Shown piece by piece: positions 23,853 to 31,471 of a stretch of DNA of 36,729 nt. This DNA comes from an uncultured Mitsuokella sp. (GTDB lineage Bacteria > Bacillota > Negativicutes > Selenomonadales > Selenomonadaceae), in contig CAMCBT010000015.1 in the NCBI GenBank assembly GCA_945873115.1, positions 1 through 36,729 on the forward strand. The letters run 5' to 3'. Both the position numbers and the translations under genes were made by a program. How positions within the stretch are numbered: the stretch's first letter is position 1; the number at the start of each line of letters is the position of its first letter. The notes beneath the pieces were generated by a model. It saw nothing but the letters and a program-made list of their open reading frames with translations, had not been told where the DNA came from and did no database searches.

Positions 23853-24673
23853 GCGCGCGCATGGAGGGAGCCTCCGGGTCGTTGCTGGAGGTTCGGGATT
23901 TTGCCATCCGCTACGGAAAGAAACAGACGGTTCAGGGGGTCGGCTTCTCCCTGGCGCCCGGCGAGGTGCTCTCCCTCGTCGGGGAGTCGGGAAGCGGCAA
24001 GACGAGCGTCATTCGCGCCCTCTTGGGCTGCCTCGGCGGCGGGGGCACTATCTGTGGAGGAGCGGCTCTCTTTGAAGGGCGAGATCTCACGCAGCTCTCG
24101 GAGGAAGCGTGGAAAAAGCTGCGGGGGCGAGAACTTTCTATGATTTTCCAAGATACGGGTGCCATGCTGAATCCCGTCCGCAAAATCGGCAGCCAGTTCA
24201 TCGAGTACATCCTGCTTCACACACACTCCATCAAGACGAAGGAGGAGGCGAGGAAGCGGTGCTGCACGCTGCTTGGCCGCATGAATCTCGCAAATCCCGA
24301 AAGCATTCTAGGTGCCTACCCCTTTGAGCTATCGGGCGGCATGCGGCAGCGGGTAGGCATCGCCATGGCGCTGGCCTTCCATCCGAAGTTGCTCCTGGCG
24401 GATGAGCCAACGGCGGCTCTCGACGTCACCACCCAAGCTCAGATCGTGGCCGAGCTTCTGCGCATCGTGCGGGAGTCCGGGACGGCCATGATCCTCGTCA
24501 CCCACAATATCGGCGTTGCCGCCTGTGTGTCGGACAAGATTCTCGTCATGTCCGGCGGCCGCGTCTTGGAGTACGGGGCAACGCAGGATATCCTTCACTC
24601 GCCGAAGTCCGATTATACAAAGAAACTTTTGGCTTCCGTTCCTACGCTAGGAGGTCGGCGCTATGTCGAATGA
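23849..24673 (+). CDS. ABC importer ATPase 1 (DppD/NikD-type)
   Basis: Cytoplasmic ATPase subunit, 274 residues. Walker A is GESGSGKTS, the signature LSGGMRQRV, Walker [13 protein letters not shown], the switch histidine VTHN; all intact. It is shorter than DppD/OppD (about 330) because it lacks most of the C-terminal cysteine-rich extension, as in NikD. The start is GTG at 23849, overlapping the binding-protein stop as GTGA, or ATG at 23861; neither has a clear ribosome site, so coupling to the preceding gene is likely. Confidence 0.93.
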   Translation: MSARMEGASGSLLEVRDFAIRYGKKQTVQGVGFSLAPGEVLSLVGESGSGKTSVIRALLGCLGGGGTICGGAALFEGRDLTQLSEEAWKKLRGRELSMIFQDTGAMLNPVRKIGSQFIEYILLHTHSIKTKEEARKRCCTLLGRMNLANPESILGAYPFELSGGMRQRVGIAMALAFHPKLLLADEPTAALDVTTQAQIVAELLRIVRESGTAMILVTHNIGVAACVSDKILVMSGGRVLEYGATQDILHSPKSDYTKKLLASVPTLGGRRYVE

Positions 24674-25631
24674 ACGCGAGACGATCCTATCCGTCCGCCA
24701 CCTTGTCAAAGAGTTTCCCTTGGAGGGCGGGCGCGTTCTCACCGCTGTCGCCGATGTGAGTTTCGATGTCCGCAAAGGAGAGACGTTTGCCATCGTCGGT
24801 GAGTCCGGTTGCGGCAAATCGACCCTTGTCAAAACGCTCCTGAACCTTCATGCCCCGACCTCAGGGGAGGTGCTCTTTCACGGGGAGGATATCACGAAAC
24901 TGACGGGCGAAGCACTGCGTCAGCATTATCGCAATGTGCAGATGGTCTTTCAGGACCCTGCGGCAGCCTTCGACCCGAAGATGCGCATTGAGGAAATCCT
25001 CGCCGAGCCCTTGGAAAACTACGGCCTTTTGGAAAAGTCCAAGCGGCGGCAGACCGTAGAGGAGCTCCTATTGAGCGTGGAACTTCCTGCCGACTTTGCG
25101 GATCGCTACCCTCACAATATGAGCGGCGGTCAGCGCCAGCGGGTGGCCATCGCGAGGGCTCTTGCGCTGCGGCCTGAGATCATCGTCTGCGATGAGGCTA
25201 CAAGTGCCCTTGATGTGTCCGTACAGGACAGCGTGGTACGCCTCTTGGCGCGCCTCCAGCGGGAGCGGGGCATCACCTACCTCTTTATCTGCCACGATCT
25301 TGCCCTCGTGAGCCTCTTTGCTCAGCGCGTCCTCGTCATGTATCTGGGCAGCGTCATGGAGACGCTCGACGCTGCCAGACTCCAGGAGGCCCGCCATCCC
25401 TATACGCAGGCGCTTCTCGCCTCCGTATTCCCCGCGGATGGAGCGAAAGTCATCCCCCATACGATACGGGGGGAGATTCCAAGTGCTTCCGACAGGCCGA
25501 AGGGATGCCCCTTTGCCACTCGCTGTGAAAGGTGCACGGAGATCTGCAATGAGAAAGCCCCCGCGCTTCGGGAAATCGCCCCTGGCCATTTTGTCGCCTG
25601 TCACGACGAAAAGCCTTGCACAAAAAGATAA
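24663..25631 (+). CDS. ABC importer ATPase 2 (DppF/NikE-type)
   Basis: Second ATPase, 322 residues. Walker A GESGCGKST, signature MSGGQRQRV, Walker B IIVCDEATSALD and the H-loop ICHD are intact. The C terminus carries the oligopeptide-transporter extension with four cysteines (CPFATRCERCTEIC and a later Cys), a known Fe-S binding site in DppD/DppF homologues. The start follows AGGAGG and overlaps the previous gene by 11 bases. Last gene of the riboswitch operon; no clear terminator follows, and an IS30 remnant begins about 20 bases later. Confidence 0.93.
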   Translation: MSNERETILSVRHLVKEFPLEGGRVLTAVADVSFDVRKGETFAIVGESGCGKSTLVKTLLNLHAPTSGEVLFHGEDITKLTGEALRQHYRNVQMVFQDPAAAFDPKMRIEEILAEPLENYGLLEKSKRRQTVEELLLSVELPADFADRYPHNMSGGQRQRVAIARALALRPEIIVCDEATSALDVSVQDSVVRLLARLQRERGITYLFICHDLALVSLFAQRVLVMYLGSVMETLDAARLQEARHPYTQALLASVFPADGAKVIPHTIRGEIPSASDRPKGCPFATRCERCTEICNEKAPALREIAPGHFVACHDEKPCTKR

Positions 25632-25649
25632 GGTGTGCTTAAGGAACCC

Positions 25650-25830
25650 CTGATTCATAACCACAACGGGCCGCTTTGCCGCTTCCTCCCAAAGGGAAAG
25701 CGGATGGAGGACTATCCGGCTGGGCACATCGCCCGTGTCGAGGAATGGGCGAACACCCTGCCGAGAAAGATCCTCGGCTACAGCGCCCCGGAAGAGTGCT
25801 TTGAAAAAGAATGGCAGGCGATCTGGTTTC
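25650..25830 (+). pseudogene. IS30-family transposase, C-terminal remnant
   Basis: The plus-strand frame encodes HNHNGPLCRFLPKGKR, then EEWANTLPRKILGYSAPEE and CFEKEW, which matches the end of IS30-type transposases (the NGLLRxFFPKGT and LNxRPRKxLGYxTPxExF motifs). The catalytic Glu that normally precedes NxNGL is not present (His there), and everything upstream is missing. It is a dead fragment between the ABC operon and the flavodoxin gene. No complete inverted repeat was identified. Confidence 0.75.
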
Positions 25831-25838
25831 CTTCGCAT

Positions 25839-26483
25839 TTACTCGAGCGATTTCACCCATTCTCTGACTTTATCCTCGCTGAGACTCCCAGTAAAACAGA
25901 TGCCATCCTGCCACTGTCCTTTACCCCCGGCCATTTCAGAGAGCAGCTTGCCGCTGTTACCGAGTGGCGAACTATACGCCGTCGCAAAGGTCACAACGTG
26001 TTTTCCCGTAAAATCATTGGCCTTGACAAAGGCATCGACCGGCCAAGCTGCAATGCCCCACCAAATCGGGTAGCCGATGAAAATCGTATCGTAGGACGAC
26101 CAGTTGTCTGGAACTGCCTTCTCGATCTGGATCTTCTCGCGCAGTGCGGCATCGTCATGCTCACGGCTCACGCGGCTGGTCGTGTTATTATAGTCGAGGT
26201 CTGCTTCTGTGTAGTCCGGCGAGGGCACGAGTTTCACGATGTCTGCCTGACGCTCTTTGGCGATGACCTTAGCCACACGCTCCGTACGTCCCGTCGCCGA
26301 ATAGTAGACGACCAGTGTCTTGCTGCCGGACTTTGCTGCCTCCCCGGCAGTTCCCGCGCTGCTGCCAGCGCTGCCTGCCGCCTGACCGGAGATATTCCCA
26401 GCGGGCGCAGAAAAGCCGCAGCCTGCCAGCGCCACTGCCATCATGCCCATGCTGCCGATTTTCAAAAATTCTCTGCGATTCAT
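25839..26483 (-). CDS. Exported flavodoxin-like lipoprotein
   Basis: A 214-residue electron-transfer protein. Residues 1-21 are a signal with twin arginines (NRREFLKIGSMGMMAVALAGC) ending in a lipobox Cys, so membrane anchoring and possibly Tat export after FMN loading are predicted. A Gly/Ala/Ser-rich linker follows. The flavodoxin domain starts at KTLVVYYSATGRTERVAKVI, with the SATGRTE phosphate-binding loop, then SYDTIFIGYPIWWGIAAWPV and TFATAYSSPLGNSG, which are typical of this flavodoxin group. The start at 26483 overlaps the upstream membrane gene's stop (ATGA). It is likely the redox partner of that membrane protein. Confidence 0.88.
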   Translation of the reverse strand: MNRREFLKIGSMGMMAVALAGCGFSAPAGNISGQAAGSAGSSAGTAGEAAKSGSKTLVVYYSATGRTERVAKVIAKERQADIVKLVPSPDYTEADLDYNNTTSRVSREHDDAALREKIQIEKAVPDNWSSYDTIFIGYPIWWGIAAWPVDAFVKANDFTGKHVVTFATAYSSPLGNSGKLLSEMAGGKGQWQDGICFTGSLSEDKVREWVKSLE

Positions 26484-27184
26484 CGTAACCGCGCTCCCTT
26501 CCAAAGCGATAAAAGCCAACCAAATTCGACAAGCAATAAAAAGATGCTGACCTGTATCAAGACGTAACCTACGCCGCTATACGAAAGTGACGGCGTCATG
26601 AAGATATGTGCGCCTTGCAAGTGCCCCAGCAGACGATCCTGCTGCGCAGCGTAGAAGCCCACCACTCCGAGTATCATGGCGAGACCACCCAAGAGCGCCT
26701 GCGCAGGAAAGGGCCTCGCGGTAATGCCAGCCAAATGCAGCCATTTCTGCCACCACACCTTTCCTTGCAGGCCGAAATGAAGCCCCGCAAGCACCAGGAA
26801 ATACCGCGCTGCCGCACTGTGCAGCTGATAGAGCAGCGGATTGCTGCGCAGCGAGAATGGTACGATATCTGCAAACAGCTCACTCGAGATCAGACAGCCG
26901 CTGATGACCGTCACAAGACAGGCCGCGGCGAGCAAAAGATTCAGCAAAAGCCTGAGCACGCGCGGACCATGCCAGTGCCCGCGGCTCAAAGAGGAGACAT
27001 AACGCCGGTTGAGCGTGAGATGCCCCGCAATCGGCAGCAAGAACGTCACGCCCACGACCTCGTGCAGCAGCGGCGGCAAGTAGAAAAACGTCATCTCTGC
27101 CATCAGAAGAAACAGCATCAGGATATCCAGCCCGTATCTCATGGAACCCATACCGGTCAGTTTCAAGAATTCCCTACGTTTCAT
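26480..27184 (-). CDS. DUF4405-like membrane protein (possible b-type cytochrome)
   Basis: A 234-residue membrane protein with about five helices and histidines placed for heme ligation: LLHEVVG and GHLTLNRR in helices 1-2, and LHSAAARYFLVLAGLHFGLQG in the third or fourth. This is the pattern of DUF4405 / cytochrome-b561-like proteins. It begins MKRREFLKLTGMGS, almost the same twin-arginine start as the downstream flavodoxin (MNRREFLKIGSMG), which is odd for a polytopic protein and may be a duplicated leader. Overlaps its neighbours on both sides. Proposed role: passing electrons across the membrane to the exported flavodoxin. Confidence 0.72.
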   Translation of the reverse strand: MKRREFLKLTGMGSMRYGLDILMLFLLMAEMTFFYLPPLLHEVVGVTFLLPIAGHLTLNRRYVSSLSRGHWHGPRVLRLLLNLLLAAACLVTVISGCLISSELFADIVPFSLRSNPLLYQLHSAAARYFLVLAGLHFGLQGKVWWQKWLHLAGITARPFPAQALLGGLAMILGVVGFYAAQQDRLLGHLQGAHIFMTPSLSYSGVGYVLIQVSIFLLLVEFGWLLSLWKGARLR

Positions 27185-27392
27185 CCGCGCCACACTCCTT
27201 CTGTTTCTGTTCCAGCTCATAGAGCATGTAGTCAATGCAGGAGAGCCTTTCCTGCGCCTCATGCAAGGAAGTCAGAAGCTTGCGTCGATGACGCTTGAGG
27301 AAACAGATGCGCGCAGCATCATCCGGCAACGACGAAAGCTCGCACCGGCAGGCATCGGCCTCATAGATTCCCTGTTGATATCTGCGTTCCAT
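27174..27392 (-). CDS. Small protein resembling the C-terminal coiled coil of MerR regulators
   Basis: A 72-residue charged helical protein. The segment FLKRHRRKLLTSLHEAQERLSCIDYMLYELEQKQ resembles the dimerisation helix of MerR-family regulators (RxxLLxxLxxLxxxLxxIDxKIxxYE). The N-terminal DNA-binding region is absent: an in-frame TGA lies just upstream (near 27416). The ATG at 27392 has a purine-rich GGGGGG site 8 bases before it, so the piece may still be translated. It overlaps the membrane gene by 11 bases. It could be a truncated regulator left by a deletion, or an intact small protein. Confidence 0.5.
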   Translation of the reverse strand: MERRYQQGIYEADACRCELSSLPDDAARICFLKRHRRKLLTSLHEAQERLSCIDYMLYELEQKQKECGADET

Positions 27393-27421
27393 TGATTTCA
27401 CCCCCCTATGCTTCCCTCATG

Positions 27422-27535
27422 CCATCACTGACCGTTGCGATTCATGCGCGACGAGCGTCCAATTCGGCTTGTCGCCGACCATGCTGCCGACAACGATGAG
27501 CGGTACTGGATACAGTGCCAAGGCTTTGCCAATAT
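27422..27535 (-). pseudogene. Flavin reductase-like N-terminal remnant
   Basis: The minus strand encodes NIGKALALYPVPLIVVG followed by SMVGDKPNWTLVAH before a short unrelated tail and TGA. This matches the N terminus of flavin reductase-like (FMN-binding split barrel) proteins, which begin NIGKALxLYPTPVxVVGT and continue GKPNxxxVAH. No ATG/GTG precedes it in frame; AGG occupies the likely start position after an AAAGG site. The remaining 150 or so residues are missing. It fits the redox theme of the adjacent flavodoxin genes. Confidence 0.65.
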
Positions 27536-27663
27536 TTTTCTTCCTTTCTATTTTTCTCCAAGTGCTTCTCTTCGTCTCTTGCTGCTCTTATCTTACCTGC
27601 TCCGCATCACAATGTGAAATGCTTATACCTTAGCTTGCGTTATACATTTTCCTTATAAAATGC

Positions 27664-27692
27664 TTGTCAAAAAAGTACCTGCTCCCTAAAAT
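27664..27692 (+). promoter_or_regulatory. Candidate promoter of the lysR gene
   Basis: TTGTCA at 27664-27669, 17-base spacer, TAAAAT at 27687-27692. It overlaps a 13-bp inverted repeat (27671-27708). Confidence 0.5.
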
Positions 27693-27708
27693 AGAAGCAG
27701 GTACTTTT
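27671..27708. promoter_or_regulatory. 13-bp perfect inverted repeat: operator or bidirectional terminator
   Basis: AAAAGTACCTGCT (27671-27683) and AGCAGGTACTTTT (27696-27708) with a 12-base centre. The A and T flanks look like a bidirectional terminator, but no gene ends here. Overlap with the lysR promoter and position 30 bases before its start also fit an autoregulatory operator. Confidence 0.6.
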
Positions 27709-27737
27709 ATCGCATACGGCCGAAAGGAGAATCTTTG

Positions 27738-28652
27738 ATGGAACTGCGCACCTTATCGTACTTCCTGGCCGTGGCCAGGGAACAGAACATGACCGAGGCC
27801 GCCAATGTGCTGCATGTGACGCAGCCGACACTCTCGCGCCAGATTGCCGACCTCGAAGACGAGCTCGGCAAGAAGCTCTTCACACGCACGAGCCGCAGCA
27901 CCGTCCTGACCGAGGACGGCATGCACCTGCGCCAGCGGGCCGAGGAAATCCTCGCGCTCGTCAGCCAGACGGAGGACGAACTCAAGAACGACACGATCGA
28001 CCTCGCGGGCTGCATCCGCATCGGCGCAGGCGAGACACATGCCATGCACCTCCTCGCCGATCTCTTTGCGGATCTGCACAGCCGCTACCCCCGCCTGACG
28101 GTCGAGCTCTTCACGGGCAATGCCGACACCGTCGAGGAAAAACTCGCCCATGGCCTCGTCGACTTCGCGCTGATGATCGAACCATTCAACGTCGAGCAGT
28201 ATCACTTCATCCGGCTGCCCGAAACGATGCGCGTCGGCATCGTGACACGCGATGACAGCAAATGGGCGCATAAGAGCGGCATCACGCCCGACGACCTGAA
28301 CGCAATGCCGCTGCTCGTCTCCTCACGCCAGTCGCTCAATCGCTATGACTACCGTCAATGGTCGGGCGGCAAGGTATCCGCTGAAACGATGAACATCGTC
28401 GGCAAGTTCGACCTCATCGGCAACGCCTCCCACTTCATCCGCACGGGCATCGCAAATGCCCTCGGCATCGACGAGCTGCTGCAGCTCGACACCGGCCACT
28501 TAAAGTTCATCCCACTCGATCCCGCCCTCACGCTCAGCGCCGTTATCGTCTGGAAGAAATACCGCCTGCTCACGAGATCCAGCAGCGTCTTCCTCCAAGA
28601 ACTCCGAAAGTACATCGCCGAAGCGTCAAAAACGAACAGCAATCTACCGTAA
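27738..28652 (+). CDS. LysR-family transcriptional regulator
   Basis: A 304-residue DNA-binding regulator of full family length. Residues 1-60 are the winged helix (ELRTLSYFLAVAREQNMTEAANVLHVTQPTLSRQI), followed by the linker helix and a periplasmic-binding-protein-like effector domain (GCIRIGAGETHAMHL, DFALMIEP, PLLVSSRQSL). ATG 27738 follows AAAGGAG with 8-base spacing; an in-frame TTG at 27735 is unlikely. It is divergent from the flavodoxin cluster and convergent with the MFS gene (9-base gap). Its likely targets are one of those, possibly itself through the 27671-27708 inverted repeat. The ligand is unknown. Confidence 0.93.
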   Translation: MELRTLSYFLAVAREQNMTEAANVLHVTQPTLSRQIADLEDELGKKLFTRTSRSTVLTEDGMHLRQRAEEILALVSQTEDELKNDTIDLAGCIRIGAGETHAMHLLADLFADLHSRYPRLTVELFTGNADTVEEKLAHGLVDFALMIEPFNVEQYHFIRLPETMRVGIVTRDDSKWAHKSGITPDDLNAMPLLVSSRQSLNRYDYRQWSGGKVSAETMNIVGKFDLIGNASHFIRTGIANALGIDELLQLDTGHLKFIPLDPALTLSAVIVWKKYRLLTRSSSVFLQELRKYIAEASKTNSNLP

Positions 28653-28661
28653 AACCACTTG

Positions 28662-29843
28662 TTACGAGCCGATAAGACAATCCGTCGCCTGTTGCTCCTC
28701 TGCCCGGCAGTGTACGAACTTTGTGAGTAGCAGGGCAGCGGCCGCCAGCAGCAGGCCACCGCAGACGACGAAGGGCAGGCCGAGGCTGCGGATGAAAAAG
28801 CCGCTGATCATGGTTCCCGCCATGCAGCCGAGATTGGCCGCTGTCAGGAACAGGCCGTTGCTGAAATCCGGCGCATCCGATGCCACGCAGGCCAGCAGGT
28901 ACTGATTGATGTTCGCATTGATGCCACCGAGGATGCCCCAGACCACGATCAGTGCCGCGAGAAGAGACAGCATCTTCCCACCGCCCACAAAGAGCAGGCA
29001 GTAGAGCGCGATGGTACACAGCGGGAAAAGGCGTACGGTCACGCCGGGACACCTGGCGAGGAGATTGCCCCCCAGATAGCTTCCGCAGATGTTCAAGAGA
29101 CCATAGACGAGGAGCAGCACTGCGATGAGCTTTCCCGGAAGTGCCGCGATTTGCTGCAGGTAGTCAGCGAGATAGTTGTAGACACCGAAGATGGAGCCGT
29201 TGAGGCAGATGACCGCCACGATGGCCAGCCAGACCGGCGGACGCTTCAGAACGGAAAGCTGTGCGCCGTAGCGCATTGGCTGCGTCACCGGCAAGTCCGG
29301 CACGAAGGCCATTGTCAGCAGGAACATGAGCCCCGTCACGCCTGCAAAGAAGGCCATCGCCACCGAGAAGTCAAACGTCGCTGCCAAGACATTGCTGATG
29401 GGTACGCCGACGACCATGCCGGCCGCGACGCCCATGTTGATGCGCGCCACAGCCCGCGGCGCATCCTCTGGAGCCACCGAAGCAGCGGCTACGCTGAAGG
29501 CGAGCGCACAGTAGACCGGATGGAAAAAGGCCGGCACGACGCGCAGCACTAAAAGGAGCTGGAAGTCGCTCGCAACGACGGCCAGTGCATTGCAGATCGT
29601 GAACACGCCCAGCACAAGCAGCATCACGTGCTTGCGATTGAAGCGCGAGAACAGCAGCGGCATCGTCGGCCCTGCGATGGCCACGCCAAGCGCGAACAGA
29701 CTGACGAGCATCCCCGCCTGTACGATATCCACCCGGTACATCTCCGCCGCCATCGGCAGGATGCCGATGATGCCCATCTCCGTATTGAGGATGCTGAACA
29801 CACCAAATGCCAGGATCAAGAGCAATAGCTGCTGTCGTTTCAC
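28662..29843 (-). CDS. MFS exporter (AraJ/YdhP-like, DHA1 group)
   Basis: A 393-residue inner-membrane carrier with 12 helices. The opening LLILAFGVFSILNTEMGIIGILP and the loop 2-3 motif FSRFNRKHVMLLVLG fit the drug:H+ antiporter-1 group that includes AraJ-type sugar and arylated-compound exporters. Substrate unknown. The start is GTG at 29843 (AAGGA nine bases upstream; an in-frame stop sits just before), so no longer form exists. It lies 40 bases after the cyclophilin-like fragment and next to two LysR genes, suggesting regulated export. Confidence 0.88.
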   Translation of the reverse strand: MKRQQLLLLILAFGVFSILNTEMGIIGILPMAAEMYRVDIVQAGMLVSLFALGVAIAGPTMPLLFSRFNRKHVMLLVLGVFTICNALAVVASDFQLLLVLRVVPAFFHPVYCALAFSVAAASVAPEDAPRAVARINMGVAAGMVVGVPISNVLAATFDFSVAMAFFAGVTGLMFLLTMAFVPDLPVTQPMRYGAQLSVLKRPPVWLAIVAVICLNGSIFGVYNYLADYLQQIAALPGKLIAVLLLVYGLLNICGSYLGGNLLARCPGVTVRLFPLCTIALYCLLFVGGGKMLSLLAALIVVWGILGGINANINQYLLACVASDAPDFSNGLFLTAANLGCMAGTMISGFFIRSLGLPFVVCGGLLLAAAALLLTKFVHCRAEEQQATDCLIGS

Positions 29844-29883
29844 ATCATCTCATCCTTTCCGTCTCCAGACCGCTCTCCCCATC

Positions 29884-30165
29884 TCATGGTTGCAAGGTCA
29901 GGAATACATCACCTGCCCCCAGAGCAGCGTCCAGATCATCAGCTGCTTCGACGTGACCCAGGCGCGTGTAGCGGTAGGTCGTCTGAAAATCCTGATAGAA
30001 CACCGCGACATACTGGCCGTCAAACAGCATGACATCCCCCTTGTGGATCTCGCGGACATCTTCGTCCGCCGCTGTCAGGCACTGCGACAGTTTGTAGTAT
30101 TTCTCGTTGCCATGGAGTTCTGTAAATGAACCCCCCTTCCTTATTGTTGCATCCTTGCAGCTCAT
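29884..30165 (-). pseudogene. Cyclophilin-like domain protein, N-terminally truncated
   Basis: The reading frame holds the C-terminal half of the bacterial cyclophilin-like fold: FTELHGNEKYYKLS, then IHKGDVMLFDGQYVAVFY, and TYRYTRLGHVE...LDAALGAGDVFLTL. Full-length members carry an exported N-terminal part of roughly 50-100 residues first; here the sequence before GGSFTEL is unrelated. The candidate starts (30204, 30165) have no ribosome site, whereas an AAGGAAGGGGGG run sits inside the frame. Probably a decayed gene formerly in an operon with the MFS exporter. It could still be translated as a short protein. Confidence 0.55.
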
Positions 30166-30258
30166 CGCTGCATGCCCAGTTGTTTTACTTGATGCATTCA
30201 TCATAAGGGAAGGGGTATATAATTACAAATACTTGGTTTTAATAACCTATGATACACT

Positions 30259-30819
30259 TTAGGCATGATGAGAGAACGCCTCCTCCAGGGCCGCCACGAC
30301 GAGACGACCGGCGCGGGAGAAGACCTGGTCTCTGCGCCAGACCACATAATTCGCCGAGTAAATCACAGGGTCCAAGGGACGGAAGACGAGCCCGCGTGAC
30401 GAACCTACGGTATCCGCCATGCCCTTGAAGCAAAGCGCACTGCCCATGCCCGCCTCGATGAAGAAGATCGTATTGTAGAGCAAGTTGTAGGTGCCGGCCA
30501 CCTCGATTTTCTCCGCTGCGCTGCCGAAATAATAATCCAGCTCGTGATGCTTCATCGCCTGCTCCGATACAATAAGCGGCTCCTTCGTCTTTTCTGTCAG
30601 TCTGAGAATCTCCTGCGCTCTCGCCTTGAATATCAGTCCGGCTTCCGTCGCCTGCGTCTTGCGCTTCCCGCGCACGAGCAGCTGCACGCCCAGTTCGTCC
30701 TCGAGATCCGACAGCTGCCGCGAAAGCGTCGGCTGCGTCAGATGAAGTTCCTCCGCCGCCTTGGTGATGTTCTCATGCCTGGCTACCGCCATAAAGTACT
30801 GCAGTACGCGTATCTCCAT
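30259..30819 (-). pseudogene. LysR-family regulator with large internal in-frame deletion
   Basis: A 186-residue product. Residues 1-85 are an intact LysR winged helix and linker (EIRVLQYFMAVARHENITKAAEELHLTQPTLSRQL...LRLTEKTKE). The next residues, PLIVSEQAMKHHELDYYFG, correspond to about position 190 of normal members (compare PLLVSSRQSLNRYDYRQW in the LysR at 27738). Roughly 105 residues, most of the first effector subdomain, are missing without loss of frame; the rest to the C terminus is normal. Start 30819 follows GGAGGCG. It could bind DNA but should not sense its ligand normally. Confidence 0.82.
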
Positions 30820-30906
30820 TCTCCCACGCCTCCATCCTCTTTCTATGATTGGCACACTTCCCCTATTATATACGCAAAGCCGCAATATAGAAAAGAAATG
30901 AAATAG

Positions 30907-31461
30907 ACAAGTGGCTGCACAGAATATCTCTTCCGTTTCAACAGCAAGTACAAGGGTAAAAAATGCCACACGCCCCATTTGACGGAGGAGGAAATCAAGG
31001 CGGCTTTTGTCACGGCATTCAATCGGCTGGTAGCCGAAAGGGACGAGATCATCGCCAATGCCAAGCTCGTGCGGCAGACGCTCTGCGACACGACGGCACT
31101 TGCGGAGGAAAGGGCCAAGCTGCAGCAGGAACTGGCAGTACTGGTGGAGATGACGGAGAAAGCTGTCCGCGAGAACACCCGCATTGCACAGAATCAAGAG
31201 GAGTATCAGAAGCACTACGAGGGGCTTGTGGCGAGATATGATGCCGCCAAGGCTCGGTTCGACGAGGTGACAGAAACCATCTCTGCCAAAGAAGCACAGT
31301 CGGAGCGATTGGCGGGATTTATCAAGCGGCTCAAAGCACAGACCGAGCCTATGGCAGTGTTCGACAGCCAGCTTTGGACGAGTATGGTGGCGTACATGAC
31401 TGTGGGCGTGGATAGGGAGCTAACGGTGGCGTTTCGGGATAGGACGGAAGTGAGCGTGTAG
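30907..31461 (+). pseudogene. Large serine recombinase, C-terminal fragment
   Basis: In one plus-strand frame after a TAG at 30904: YLFRFNSKYKGKKCHTPHLTEEEIKAAF, then the long charged coiled coil (RLVAERDEIIANAKLVRQTL...RFDEVTETISAKEAQSERLAGFIKRL) and the end LWTSMVAYMTVGVDRELTVAFRD. This is the zinc-ribbon tail, coiled coil and terminal strand of large serine integrases/resolvases. The catalytic domain, the Ser nucleophile and the first zinc cysteines are absent. A TTG at 30981 could start a partial product, but no function is expected. It ends 10 bases from the TpsB fragment, marking a rearrangement junction. Confidence 0.85.
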
Positions 31462-31471
31462 GGGGATTCTC

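Noticed and set aside
25635..26567. 310-residue plus-strand frame after the ABC operon
   Set aside because: Only its first 65 or so residues (the IS30 remnant) are meaningful; the remainder is antisense to the flavodoxin gene.
26606..27298. 230-residue plus-strand frame opposite the membrane protein gene
   Set aside because: Antisense shadow; the minus frame has clear helices and start/stop overlaps with its neighbours.
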